DNA of 64,000 nt from Auanema rhodensis (lineage: Eukaryota > Nematoda > Chromadorea > Rhabditida > Rhabditidae). Below are positions 37,910-50,194 of this stretch, piece by piece. The notes beneath the pieces were generated by a model that saw only the letters and a list, made by a program, of their open reading frames with translations, did not search any database and was not told the origin of the DNA. The stretch is from positions 2,852,001 to 2,916,000 of the forward strand of contig OZ059897.1 of assembly GCA_964057225.1 (NCBI GenBank), written 5' to 3'. The translations under genes were made by a program, and so were the position numbers. How positions within the stretch are numbered: position 1 is the stretch's first letter; every line of letters starts with the position of its first letter.

Positions 37910-40015
37910 CTTAAAAATGCACCGAGATATCAACTGATATAGGTTCACACTTATATCCTCGATTTTCACCCTGAAGAATTAATTTTTTCGTTGAAAAACA
38001 TTGTCCATCGTATTCGTCTTGAAAAAAAGAATCTAAAAACATCTACTTTTTGTGAAATTATTTAGAAATTTTTCGGGAAAATTTTTGTCAAAATGTTTTT
38101 GGAAGCAATGTTGAGTGTACATGGGAACTCAACATACACTAATGCATTATTTTTCAAACGATCATAACTAATTTTTGTATAGAGCGTTTCTCATTGTAGT
38201 ATAGTGCATTCGATGCGGATTTTTAAGCTGCGTTGATCTGTGTTATCAGATTTGAGTTAACTTAAAAATGCACCGAGATATCAACTGATATAGGTTCACA
38301 CTTATATCCTCGATTTTCACCCTGAAGAATTAATTTTTTCGTTGAATAACATTGTTCATCGTCTTTGCCTTGAAAAAAGGAATCTAAAAACATCTACTTT
38401 TTGTGAAATTATTTAGAAATTTTTCGGGAAAATTTTTGTCACAATGTTTTTGGAAGCAATGTTGAGTGTACATGGGAACTCAGCATACACTAATGCATTA
38501 TTTTTCAAACGATCATAACTAATTTTTGTATAGAGCGTTTCTCAATGTAGTATAGTGCTGTCGATGCGGATTTTTAAGCTGCGTTGATCTGTGTTATCAG
38601 ATTTGAGTTAGCTTAAAAATGCACCGAGATATCAACTGATATATGTTCACACTTATATCCTCGATTTTCACCCTGAAGAAATGATTTTTTCGTTGAATAA
38701 CATTGTCCATCGTATTCGTCTTGAAAAAAAGAATCTAAAAACATCTACTTTTTGTGAAATTATTTATAAATTTTTCGGGAAAATTTTTGTCAAAATGTTT
38801 TTGGAAGCAATGTTGAGTGTACATGGGAACTCAACATACACTAATGCATTATTTTTCAAACGATCATAACTAATTTTTGTATAGAGCGTTTCTCAATGTA
38901 GTATAGTGCATTCGATGCGGATTTTTAAGCTGCGTTGATCTGTGTTATCAGATTTGAGTTAGCTTAAAAATGCACCGAGATATCAACTGATATATGTTCA
39001 CGCTTATATCCTCGATTTTCACCCTGAAGAAATGATTTTTTCGTTGAATAACATTGTCCATCGTCTTCGTCTTGAAAAAAGGAATCTAAAAACATCTACT
39101 TTTTGTGAAATTATTTAGAAATTTTTCGGGAAAATTTTTGTCAAAATGTTTTTGGAAGCAATGTTGAGTGTACATGGGAACTCAACATACACTAATGCAT
39201 TATTTTTCAAACGATCATAACTAATTTTTGTATTAAGCGTTTATCAATGTAGTATAGTGCATTCGATGCGGATTTTTAAGCTGCGTCGATCTGTGTTATC
39301 AGATTTGCGCTAGCTTGAAAATGCACCGAGATATCAACTGATATAGGTTCACACTTATATCCTCAATTTTCACCCTGAAGAATTAATTTTTTCGTTGAAT
39401 AACATTGTCCATCGTCTTTGCCTTGAAAAAAGGAATCTAAAAACATCTACTTTTTGTGAAATTATTCAGAAATTTTTCGGGAAAATTTTTGTCACAATGT
39501 TTTTGGAAGCAATGTTGAGTGTACATGGGAACTCAGCATACACTAATGCATTATTTTTCAAACGATCATAACTAATTTTTGTATAGAGCGTTTCTCAATG
39601 TAGTATAGTGCATTCGATGCGGATTTTTAAGCTGCGTTGATCTGTGTTATCAGATTTGCGCTAGCTTAAAAATGCACCGAGTAATCAACTGATATAGGTT
39701 CACACTTATATCCTCGATTTTCACCCTGAAGAATTAATTTTTTCGTTGAATAACATTGTCCATCGTCTTTGCCTTGAAAAAAGAAATCTAAAAACATCTA
39801 CTTTTTGTGAAATTATTCAGAAATTTTTCGGGAAAATTTTTGTCACAATGTTTTTGGAAGCAATGTTAAGTGTACATGGGAACTCAACACACACTAATGC
39901 AATTTTTTTCAAACGATCATAACTAATTTTTGTATAGAGTGTTTCTCAATGTAGTATAGTGCATTCGATGCGGATTTTTAAGCTGCGTCGATCTGTGTTA
40001 TCCGATTTGAGTTAG
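37910..40015. repeat. 6-mer HOR, copy 2 of 4 (2106 bp)
   Basis: Monomers 37910, 38261, 38612, 38963, 39314 and 39665, in the same order. AB is the 'gttcacac' / 'caccctg' / 'gaataac' subtype, and Y has 'tatagagtgtttc'. Confidence 0.92.
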
Positions 40016-42121
40016 CTTAAAAATGCACCGAGATATCAACTGATATAGGTTCACACTTATATCCTCGATTTTCACCCTGAAGAATTAATTTTTTCGTTGA
40101 AAAACATTGTCCATCGTATTCGTCTTGAAAAAAAGAATCTAAAAACATCTACTTTTTGTGAAATTATTTAGAAATTTTTCGGGAAAATTTTTGTCAAAAT
40201 GTTTTTGGAAGCAATGTTGAGTGTACATGGGAACTCAACATACACTAATGCATTATTTTTCAAACGATCATAACTAATTTTTGTATAGAGCGTTTCTCAT
40301 TGTAGTATAGTGCATTCGATGCGGATTTTTAAGCTGCGTTGATCTGTGTTATCAGATTTGAGTTAACTTAAAAATGCACCGAGATATCAACTGATATAGG
40401 TTCACACTTATATCCTCGATTTTCACCCTGAAGAATTAATTTTTTCGTTGAATAACATTGTTCATCGTCTTTGCCTTGAAAAAAGGAATCTAAAAACATC
40501 TACTTTTTGTGAAATTATTTAGAAATTTTTCGGGAAAATTTTTGTCACAATGTTTTTGGAAGCAATGTTGAGTGTACATGGGAACTCAGCATACACTAAT
40601 GCATTATTTTTCAAACGATCATAACTAATTTTTGTATAGAGCGTTTCTCAATGTAGTATAGTGCTGTCGATGCGGATTTTTAAGCTGCGTTGATCTGTGT
40701 TATCAGATTTGAGTTAGCTTAAAAATGCACCGAGATATCAAATGATATATGTTCACACTTATATCCTCGATTTTCACCCTGAAGAAATGATTTTTTCGTT
40801 GAATAACATTGTCCATCGTATTCGTCTTGAAAAAAAGAATCTAAAAACATCTACTTTTTGTGAAATTATTTATAAATTTTTCGGGAAAATTTTTGTCAAA
40901 ATGTTTTTGGAAGCAATGTTGAGTGTACATGGGAACTCAACATACACTAATGCATTATTTTTCAAACGATCATAACTAATTTTTGTATAGAGCGTTTCTC
41001 AATGTAGTATAGTGCATTCGATGCGGATTTTTAAGCTGCGTTGATCTGTGTTATCAGATTTGAGTTAGCTTAAAAATGCACCGAGATATCAACTGATATA
41101 TGTTCACGCTTATATCCTCGATTTTCACCCTGAAGAAATGATTTTTTCGTTGAATAACATTGTCCATCGTCTTCGTCTTGAAAAAAGGAATCTAAAAACA
41201 TCTACTTTTTGTGAAATTATTTAGAAATTTTTCGGGAAAATTTTTGTCAAAATGTTTTTGGAAGCAATGTTGAGTGTACATGGGAACTCAACATACACTA
41301 ATGCATTATTTTTCAAACGATCATAACTAATTTTTGTATTAAGCGTTTATCAATGTAGTATAGTGCATTCGATGCGGATTTTTAAGCTGCGTCGATCTGT
41401 GTTATCAGATTTGCGCTAGCTTGAAAATGCACCGAGATATCAACTGATATAGGTTCACACTTATATCCTCAATTTTCACCCTGAAGAATTAATTTTTTCG
41501 TTGAATAACATTGTCCATCGTCTTTGCCTTGAAAAAAGGAATCTAAAAACATCTACTTTTTGTGAAATTATTCAGAAATTTTTCGGGAAAATTTTTGTCA
41601 CAATGTTTTTGGAAGCAATGTTGAGTGTACATGGGAACTCAGCATACACTAATGCATTATTTTTCAAACGATCATAACTAATTTTTGTATAGAGCGTTTC
41701 TCAATGTAGTATAGTGCATTCGATGCGGATTTTTAAGCTGCGTTGATCTGTGTTATCAGATTTGCGCTAGCTTAAAAATGCACCGAGTAATCAACTGATA
41801 TAGGTTCACACTTATATCCTCGATTTTCACCCTGAAGAATTAATTTTTTCGTTGAATAACATTGTCCATCGTCTTTGCCTTGAAAAAAGAAATCTAAAAA
41901 CATCTACTTTTTGTGAAATTATTCAGAAATTTTTCGGGAAAATTTTTGTCACAATGTTTTTGGAAGCAATGTTAAGTGTACATGGGAACTCAACACACAC
42001 TAATGCAATTTTTTTCAAACGATCATAACTAATTTTTGTATAGAGTGTTTCTCAATGTAGTATAGTGCATTCGATGCGGATTTTTAAGCTGCGTCGATCT
42101 GTGTTATCCGATTTGAGTTAG
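40016..42121. repeat. 6-mer HOR, copy 3 of 4 (2106 bp)
   Basis: Monomers 40016, 40367, 40718, 41069, 41420 and 41771. It is nearly identical to copy 2. A private change, 'tcaaatgatat' near 40742, creates an upstream in-frame ATG in the shadow frame. Y again has 'tatagagtgtttc'. Confidence 0.92.
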
Positions 42122-44228
42122 CTTAAAAATGCACCGAGATATCAACTGATATAGGTTCACACTTATATCCTCGATTTTCACCCTGAAGAATTAATTTTTT
42201 CGTTGAAAAACATTGTCCATCGTATTCGTCTTGAAAAAAAGAATCTAAAAACATCTACTTTTTGTGAAATTATTTAGAAATTTTTCGGGAAAATTTTTGT
42301 CAAAATGTTTTTGGAAGCAATGTTGAGTGTACATGGGAACTCAACATACACTAATGCATTATTTTTCAAACGATCATAACTAATTTTTGTATAGAGCGTT
42401 TCTCATTGTAGTATAGTGCATTCGATGCGGATTTTTAAGCTGCGTTGATCTGTGTTATCAGATTTGAGTTAACTTAAAAATGCACCGAGATATCAACTGA
42501 TATAGGTTCACACTTATATCCTCGATTTTCACCCTGAAGAATTAATTTTTTCGTTGAATAACATTGTTCATCGTCTTTGCCTTGAAAAAAGGAATCTAAA
42601 AACATCTACTTTTTGTGAAATTATTTAGAAATTTTTCGGGAAAATTTTTGTCACAATGTTTTTGGAAGCAATGTTGAGTGTACATGGGAACTCAGCATAC
42701 ACTAATGCATTATTTTTCAAACGATCATAACTAATTTTTGTATAGAGCGTTTCTCAATGTAGTATAGTGCTGTCGATGCGGATTTTTAAGCTGCGTTGAT
42801 CTGTGTTATCAGATTTGAGTTAGCTTAAAAATGCACCGAGATATCAACTGATATATGTTCACGCTTATATCCTCGATTTTCACACTGAAGAAATGATTTT
42901 TTCGTTGAAAAACATTGTCCATCGTATTCGTCTTGAAAAAAAGAATCTAAAAACATCTACTTTTTGTGAAATTATTTATAAATTTTTCGGGAAAATTTTT
43001 GTCAAAATGTTTTTGGAAGCAATGTTGAGTGTACATGGGAACTCAACATACACTAATGCATTATTTTTCAAACGATCATAACTAATTTTTGTATAGAGCG
43101 TTTCTCAATGTAGTATAGTGCATTCGATGCGGATTTTTAAGCTGCGTTGATCTGTGTTATCAGATTTGAGTTAGCTTAAAAATGCACCGAGATATCAACT
43201 GATATATGTTCACGCTTATATCCTCGATTTTCACCCTGAAGAAATGATTTTTTCGTTGAATAACATTGTCCATCGTCTTCGTCTTGAAAAAAGGAATCTA
43301 AAAACATCTACTTTTTGTGAAATTATTTAGAAATTTTTCGGGAAAATTTTTGTCAAAATGTTTTTGGAAGCAATGTTGAGTGTACATGGGAACTCAACAT
43401 ACACTAATGCATTATTTTTCAAACGATCATAACTAATTTTTGTATTAAGCGTTTATCAATGTAGTATAGTGCATTCGATGCGGATTTTTAAGCTGCGTCG
43501 ATCTGTGTTATCAGATTTGCGCTAGCTTGAAAATGCACCGAGATATCAACTGATATAGGTTCACACTTATATCCTCAATTTTCACCCTGAAGAATTAATT
43601 TTTTCGTTGAATAACATTGTCCATCGTCTTTGCCTTGAAAAAAGGAATCTAAAAACATCTACTTTTTGTGAAATTATTCAGAAATTTTTCGGGAAAATTT
43701 TTGTCACAATGTTTTTGGAAGCAATGTTGAGTGTACATGGGAACTCAGCATACACTAATGCATTATTTTTCAAACGATCATAACTAATTTTTGTATAGAG
43801 CGTTTCTCAATGTAGTATAGTGCATTCGATGCGGATTTTTAAGCTGCGTTGATCTGTGTTATCAGATTTGCGCTAGCTTAAAAATGCACCGAGTAATCAA
43901 CTGATATAGGTTCACACTTATATCCTCGATTTTCACCCTGAAGAATTAATTTTTTCGTTGAATAACATTGTACATCGTCTTTGCCTTGAAAAAAGAAATC
44001 TAAAAACATCTACTTTTTGTGAAATTATTCAGAAATTTTTCGGGAAAATTTTTGTCACAATGTTTTTGGAAGCAATGTTAAGTGTATATGGGAACTCAAC
44101 ACACACTAATGCAATTTTTTTTCAAACGATCATAACTAATTTTTGTATAGAGCGTTTCTCAATGTAGTATAGTGCATTCGATGCGGATTTTTAAGCTGCG
44201 TCGATCTGTGTTATCCGATTTGAGTTAG
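42122..44228. repeat. 6-mer HOR, copy 4 of 4 (2107 bp)
   Basis: Monomers 42122, 42473, 42824, 43175, 43526 and 43877. AB returns to the 'gttcacgc' / 'cacactg' subtype of copy 1. The final Y has the extra T and 'gtgtatatg' also found at 34750. Confidence 0.92.
43877..44228. repeat. 352-bp Y monomer (T8 run)
   Basis: T8 at 44115-44122 with the same 'gtgtatatggg' as 34750, plus a private 'attgtacatc'. It closes the 6-mer domain. Confidence 0.93.
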
Positions 44229-44579
44229 CTTAAAAATGCACCGAGATATCAACTGATATAGGTTCACACTTATATCCTCGATTTTCACCCTGAAGAATTA
44301 ATTTTTTCGTTGAAAAACATTGTCCATCGTATTCGTCTTGAAAAAAAGAATCTAAAAACATCTACTTTTTGTGAAATTATTTAGAAATTTTTCGGGAAAA
44401 TTTTTGTCAAAATGTTTTTGGAAGCAATGTTGAGTGTACATGGGAACTCAACATACACTAATGCATTATTTTTCAAACGATCATAACTAATTTTTGTATA
44501 GAGCGTTTCTCAATGTAGTATAGTGCATTCGATGCGGATTTTTAAGCTGCGTTGATCTGTGTTATCAGATTTGAGTTAA
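44229..44579. repeat. Single Z monomer at the 6-mer domain edge
   Basis: It has the Z markers ('aaaaaaagaatc', preceded by 'ttatccgatt') but 'ctcaatg' instead of 'ctcattg'. The monomers that follow belong to another HOR, so this is where the 6-mer pattern stops. Confidence 0.8.
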
Positions 44580-45632
44580 CTTAAAAATGCACCGAGATAT
44601 CAACTGATATAGGTTCACACTTATATCCTCGATTTTCACCCTGAAGAAATGATTTTTTCGTTGAAAAACATTGTCCATCGTATTCGTCTTGAAAAAAGGA
44701 ATCTAAAAACATCTACTTTTTGTGAAATTATTTAGAAATTTTTCGGGAAAATTTTTGTCAAAATGTTTTTGGAAGCAATGTTGAGTGTACATGGGAACTC
44801 AACATACACTAATGCATTATTTTTCAAACGATCATAACTTATTTTTGTATAGAGCGTTTCTCAATGTAGTATAGTGCATTCGATGCAGATTTTTAAGCTG
44901 CGTTGATCTGTGTTATCAGATTTGAGTTAACTTAAAAATGCACCGAGATATCAACTGATATATGTTCACACTTATATCCTCGATTTTCACCCTGAAGAAA
45001 TGATTTTTTCGTTGAAAAACATTGTCCATCGTCTTCGTCTTGAAAAAAGGAATCTAAAAACATCTACTTTTTGTGAAATTATTCAGAAATTTTTCGGGAA
45101 AATTTTTGTCAAAATGTTTTTGGAAGCAATGTTGAGTGTACATGGGAACTCAACATACACTAATGCATTATTTTTCAAACGATCATAACTAATTTTTGTA
45201 TAGAGCGTTTCTCATTGTAGTATAGTGCATTCGATGCGGATTTTTAAGCTGCGTTGATCTGTGTTATCAGATTTGAGTTAACTTAAAAATGCACCGAGAT
45301 ATCAACTGATATAGGTTCACACATATATCCTCGATTTTCACCCTGAAGAAAAGATTTTTTCGTTGAAAAACATTGTCCATCGTCTTCGTCTTGAAAAAAG
45401 GAATCTAAAAACATCTACTTTTTGTGAAATTATTCAGAAATTTTTCGGGAAAATTTTTGTCAAAATGTTTTTGGAAGCAATGTTGAGTGTACATGGGAAC
45501 TCAACATACACTAATGCATTATTTTTCAAACGATCATAACTAATTTTTGTATTAAGCGTTTCTCAATGTAGTATAGTGCATTCGATGCGGATTTTTAAGC
45601 TGCGTCGTTCTGTGTTATCTGATTTGAGTTAA
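44580..45632. repeat. 3-mer HOR, copy 1 (1053 bp)
   Basis: Monomers 44580 ('gatgcagattt'), 44931 (CAG at monomer position 154, 'ctcattg') and 45282 ('cacatatatcc', 'gaaaagatttt'). The last has 'tattaagcg' and 'gcgtcgttctg'. Confidence 0.87.
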
Positions 45633-46685
45633 CTTAAAAATGCACCGAGATATCAACTGATATAGGTTCACACATATATCCTCGATTTTCACCCTGAAGA
45701 AATGATTTTTTCGTTGAAAAACATTGTCCATCGTATTCGTCTTGAAAAAAGGAATCTAAAAACATCTACTTTTTGTGAAATTATTTAGAAATTTTTCGGG
45801 AAAATTTTTGTCAAAATGTTTTTGGAAGCAATGTTGAGTGTACATGGGAACTCAACATACACTAATGCATTATTTTTCAAACGATCATAACTAATTTTTG
45901 TATAGAGCGTTTCTCAATGTAGTATAGTGCATTCGATGCAGATTTTTAAGCTGCGTTGATCTGTGTTATCAGATTTGAGTTAACTTAAAAATGCACCGAG
46001 ATATCAACTGATATATGTTCACACTTATATCCTCGATTTTCACCCTGAAGAAATGATTTTTTCGTTGAAAAACATTGTCCATCGTCTTTGTCTTGAAAAA
46101 AGGAATCTAAAAACATCTACTTTTTGTGAAATTATTCAGAAATTTTTCGGGAAAATTTTTGTCAAAATGTTTTTGGAAGCAATGTTGAGTGTACATGGGA
46201 ACTCAACATACACTAATGCATTATTTTTCAAACGATCATAACTAATTTTTGTATAGAGCGTTTCTCATTGTAGTATAGTGCATTCGATGCGGATTTTTAA
46301 GCTGCGTTGATCTGTGTTATCAGATTTGAGTTAACTTAAAAATGCACCGAGATATCAACTGATATAGGTTCACACATATATCCTCGATTTTCACCCTGAA
46401 GAAAAGATTTTTTCGTTGAAAAACATTGTCCATCGTCTTCGTCTTGAAAAAAGGAATCTAAAAACATCTACTTTTTGTGAAATTATTCAGAAATTTTTCG
46501 GGAAAATTTTTGTCAAAATGTTTTTGGAAGCAATGTTGAGTGTACATGGGAACTCAACATACACTAATGCATTATTTTTCAAACGATCATAACTAATTTT
46601 TGTATGGAGCGTTTCTCAATGTAGTATAGTGCATTCGATGCGGATTTTTAAGCTACGTTGATCTGTGTTATCAGATTTGCGCTAG
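45633..46685. repeat. 3-mer HOR, copy 2 (1053 bp)
   Basis: Monomers 45633, 45984 and 46335, with the same 'gatgcagattt', CAG / 'ctcattg' and 'gaaaagatttt' markers in order. The last ends in 'gctacgttgat' and 'gcgctagc', leading to the next domain. Confidence 0.87.
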
Positions 46686-47386
46686 CTTAAAAATGCACCG
46701 AGTAATCAACTGATATAGGTTCACACTTATATCCTCGATTTTCACCCTGAAGAATTAATTTTTTCGTTGAATAACATTGTCCATCGTCTTTGCCTTGAAA
46801 AAAGAAATCTAAAAACTCCTACTTTTTGTGAAATTATTTAGAAATTTTTCGGGAAAATTTTTGTCACAATGTTTTTGGAAGCAATGTTGAGTGTACATGG
46901 GAACTCAGCATACACTAATGCATTATTTTTCAAACGATCATAACTAATTTTTGTATGGAGCGTTTCTCAATGTAGTATAGTGCATTCGATGCGGAGTTTT
47001 AAGCTGCGTTGATCTGTGTTATCAGATTTGCGCTAGCTAAAAAATGCACCGAGTAATCAACTGATATAGGTTCACACTTATATCCTCGATTTTCACCCTG
47101 AAGAATTAATTTTTTCGTTGAATAACATTGTCCATCGTCTTTGCCTTGAAAAAAAAATCTAAAAACTCCTACTTTTTGTGAAATTATTTAGAAATTTTTC
47201 GGGAAAATTTTTGTCACAATGTTTTTGGAAGCAATGTTGAGTGTACATGGGAACTCAGCATACACTAATGCATTATTTTTCAAACGATCATAACTAATTT
47301 TTGTATAGAGCGTTTCTCAATGTAGTATAGTGCATTCGATGCGGATTTTTAAGCTGCGTCGATCTGTGTTATCAGATTTGAGTTAG
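46686..47386. repeat. Two 'gagtaatc' monomers, the second 350 bp
   Basis: Monomers 46686 and 47037. The second starts 'ctaaaaaatg' and has nine A between 'gccttg' and 'tct' instead of the ten-base 'aaaaaagaaa', so it is 350 bp. Both have 'actcctac', 'cacaatg' and 'actcagcat'. Confidence 0.85.
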
Positions 47387-48790
47387 CTTGAAAATGCACC
47401 GAGATATCAACTGATATAGGTTCACACATATATCCTCGATTTTCACCCTGAAGAAAAGATTTTTTCGTTGAAAAACATTGTCCATCGTCTTTGCCTTGAA
47501 AAAAGAAATCTAAAAACTCCTACTTTTTGTGAAATTATTTAGAAATTTTTCGGGAAAATTTTTGTCACAATGTTTTTGGAAGCAATGTTGAGTGTACATG
47601 GGAACTCAGCATACACTAATGCATTATTTTTCAAACGATCATAACTAATTTTTGTATGGAGCGTTTTTCAATGTAGTATAGTGCATTCGATGCGGATTTT
47701 TAAGCTGCGTTGATCTGTGTTATCAGATTTGCGCTAGCTTAAAAATGCACCGAGTAATCAACTGATATAGGTTCACACTTATATCCTCGATTTTCACCCT
47801 GAAGAATTACTTTTTTCGTTGAATAACATTGTCCATCGTCTTTGCCTTGAAAAAAAAAATCTAAAAACTCCTACTTTTTGTGAAATTATTTAGAAATTTT
47901 TCGGGAAAATTTTTGTCACAATGTTTTTGGAAGCAATGTTGAGTGTACATGGGAACTCAGCATACACTAATGCATTATTTTTCAAACGATCATAACTAAT
48001 TTTTGTATAGAGCGTTTCTCAATGTAGTATAGTGCATTCGATGCGGATTTTTAAGCTGCGTCGATCTGTGTTATCAGATTTGAGTTAGCTTAAAAATGCA
48101 CCGAGATATCAACTGATATATGTTCACACTTATATCCTCGATTTTCACCCTGAAGAAATGATTTTTTCGTTGAAAAACATTGTCCATCGCATTCGTCTTG
48201 AAAAAAAGAATCTAAAAACATCTACTTTTTGTGAAATTATTCAGAAAATTTTCGGGAAAATTTTTGTCAAAATGTTTTTGGAAGCAATGTTGAGTGTACA
48301 TGGGAACTCAACATACACTAATGCATTATTTTTCAAACGATCATAACTAATTTTTGTATGGAGCGTTTCTCAATGTAGTATAGTGCATTCGATGCGGATT
48401 TTTAAGCTGCGTTGATCTGTGTTATCAGATTTGCGCTAGCTTAAAAATGCACCGAGTAATCAACTGATATAGGTTCACACTTATATCCTCGATTTTCACC
48501 CTGAAGAATTAATTTTTTCGTTGAATAACATTGTCCATCATCTTTGCCTTGAAAAAAGAAATCTAAAAACTCCTACTTTTTGTGAAATTATTTAGAAATT
48601 TTTCGGGAAAATTTTTGTCACAATGTTTTTGGAAGCAATGTTGAGTGTACATGGGAACTCAGCATACACTAATGCATTATTTTTCAAACGATCATAACTA
48701 ATTTTTGTATAGAGCGTTTCTCAATGTAGTATAGTGCATTCGATGCGGATTTTTAAGCTGCGTCGATCTGTGTTATCAGATTTGAGTTAG
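47387..48790. repeat. 4-mer HOR, copy 1 (1404 bp)
   Basis: Monomers 47387 ('gaaaagatttt' with 'ctttgcc'), 47738 (ten-A run; private 'gaattactttt'), 48089 ('catcgcattcg', 'cagaaaattttc') and 48440 ('ccatcatcttt'). Confidence 0.9.
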
Positions 48791-50194
48791 CTTGAAAATG
48801 CACCGAGATATCAACTGATATAGGTTCACACATATATCCTCGATTTTCACCCTGAAGAAAAGATTTTTTCGTTGAAAAACATTGTCCATCGTCTTTGCCT
48901 TGAAAAAAGAAATCTAAAAACTCCTACTTTTTGTGAAATTATTTAGAAATTTTTCGGGAAAATTTTTGTCACAATGTTTTTGGAAGCAATGTTGAGTGTA
49001 CATGGGAACTCAGCATACACTAATGCATTATTTTTCAAACGATCATAACTAATTTTTGTATGGAGCGTTTTTCAATGTAGTATAGTGCATTCGATGCGGA
49101 TTTTTAAGCTGCGTTGATCTGTGTTATCAGATTTGCGCTAGCTTAAAAATGCACCGAGTAATCAACTGATATAGGTTCACACTTATATCCTCGATTTTCA
49201 CCCTGAAGAATTAATTTTTTCGTTGAATAACATTGTCCATCGTCTTTGCCTTGAAAAAAAAAATCTAAAAACTCCTACTTTTTGTGAAATTATTTAGAAA
49301 TTTTTCGGGAAAATTTTTGTCACAATGTTTTTGGAAGCAATGTTGAGTGTACATGGGAACTCAGCATACACTAATGCATTATTTTTCAAACGATCATAAC
49401 TAATTTTTGTATAGAGCGTTTCTCAATGTAGTATAGTGCATTCGATGCGGATTTTTAAGCTGCGTCGATCTGTGTTATCAGATTTGAGTTAGCTTAAAAA
49501 TGCACCGAGATATCAACTGATATATGTTCACACTTATATCCTCGATTTTCACCCTGAAGAAATGATTTTTTCGTTGAAAAACATTGTCCATCGCATTCGT
49601 CTTGAAAAAAAGAATCTAAAAACATCTACTTTTTGTGAAATTATTCAGAAAATTTTCGGGAAAATTTTTGTCAAAATGTTTTTGGAAGCAATGTTGAGTG
49701 TACATGGGAACTCAACATACACTAATGCATTATTTTTCAAACGATCATAACTAATTTTTGTATGGAGCGTTTCTCAATGTAGTATAGTGCATTCGATGCG
49801 GATTTTTAAGCTGCGTTGATCTGTGTTATCAGATTTGCGCTAGCTTAAAAATGCACCGAGTAATCAACTGATATAGGTTCACACTTATATCCTCGATTTT
49901 CACCCTGAAGAATTAATTTTTTCGTTGAATAACATTGTCCATCATCTTTGCCTTGAAAAAAGAAATCTAAAAACTCCTACTTTTTGTGAAATTATTTAGA
50001 AATTTTTCGGGAAAATTTTTGTCACAATGTTTTTGGAAGCAATGTTGAGTGTACATGGGAACTCAGCATACACTAATGCATTATTTTTCAAACGATCATA
50101 ACTAATTTTTGTATGGAGCGTTTCTCAATGTAGTATAGTGCATTCGATGCGGATTTTTAAGCTGCGTTGATCTGTGTTATCAAATTTGCGCTAG
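48791..50194. repeat. 4-mer HOR, copy 2 (1404 bp)
   Basis: Monomers 48791, 49142, 49493 and 49844 repeat all the private markers of copy 1 in order ('catcgcattcg', 'cagaaaattttc', 'ccatcatcttt'). The fourth ends with 'tatggagcg' and 'atcaaatttgcg' rather than 'tatagagcg' and 'gagttagc'. Confidence 0.9.
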
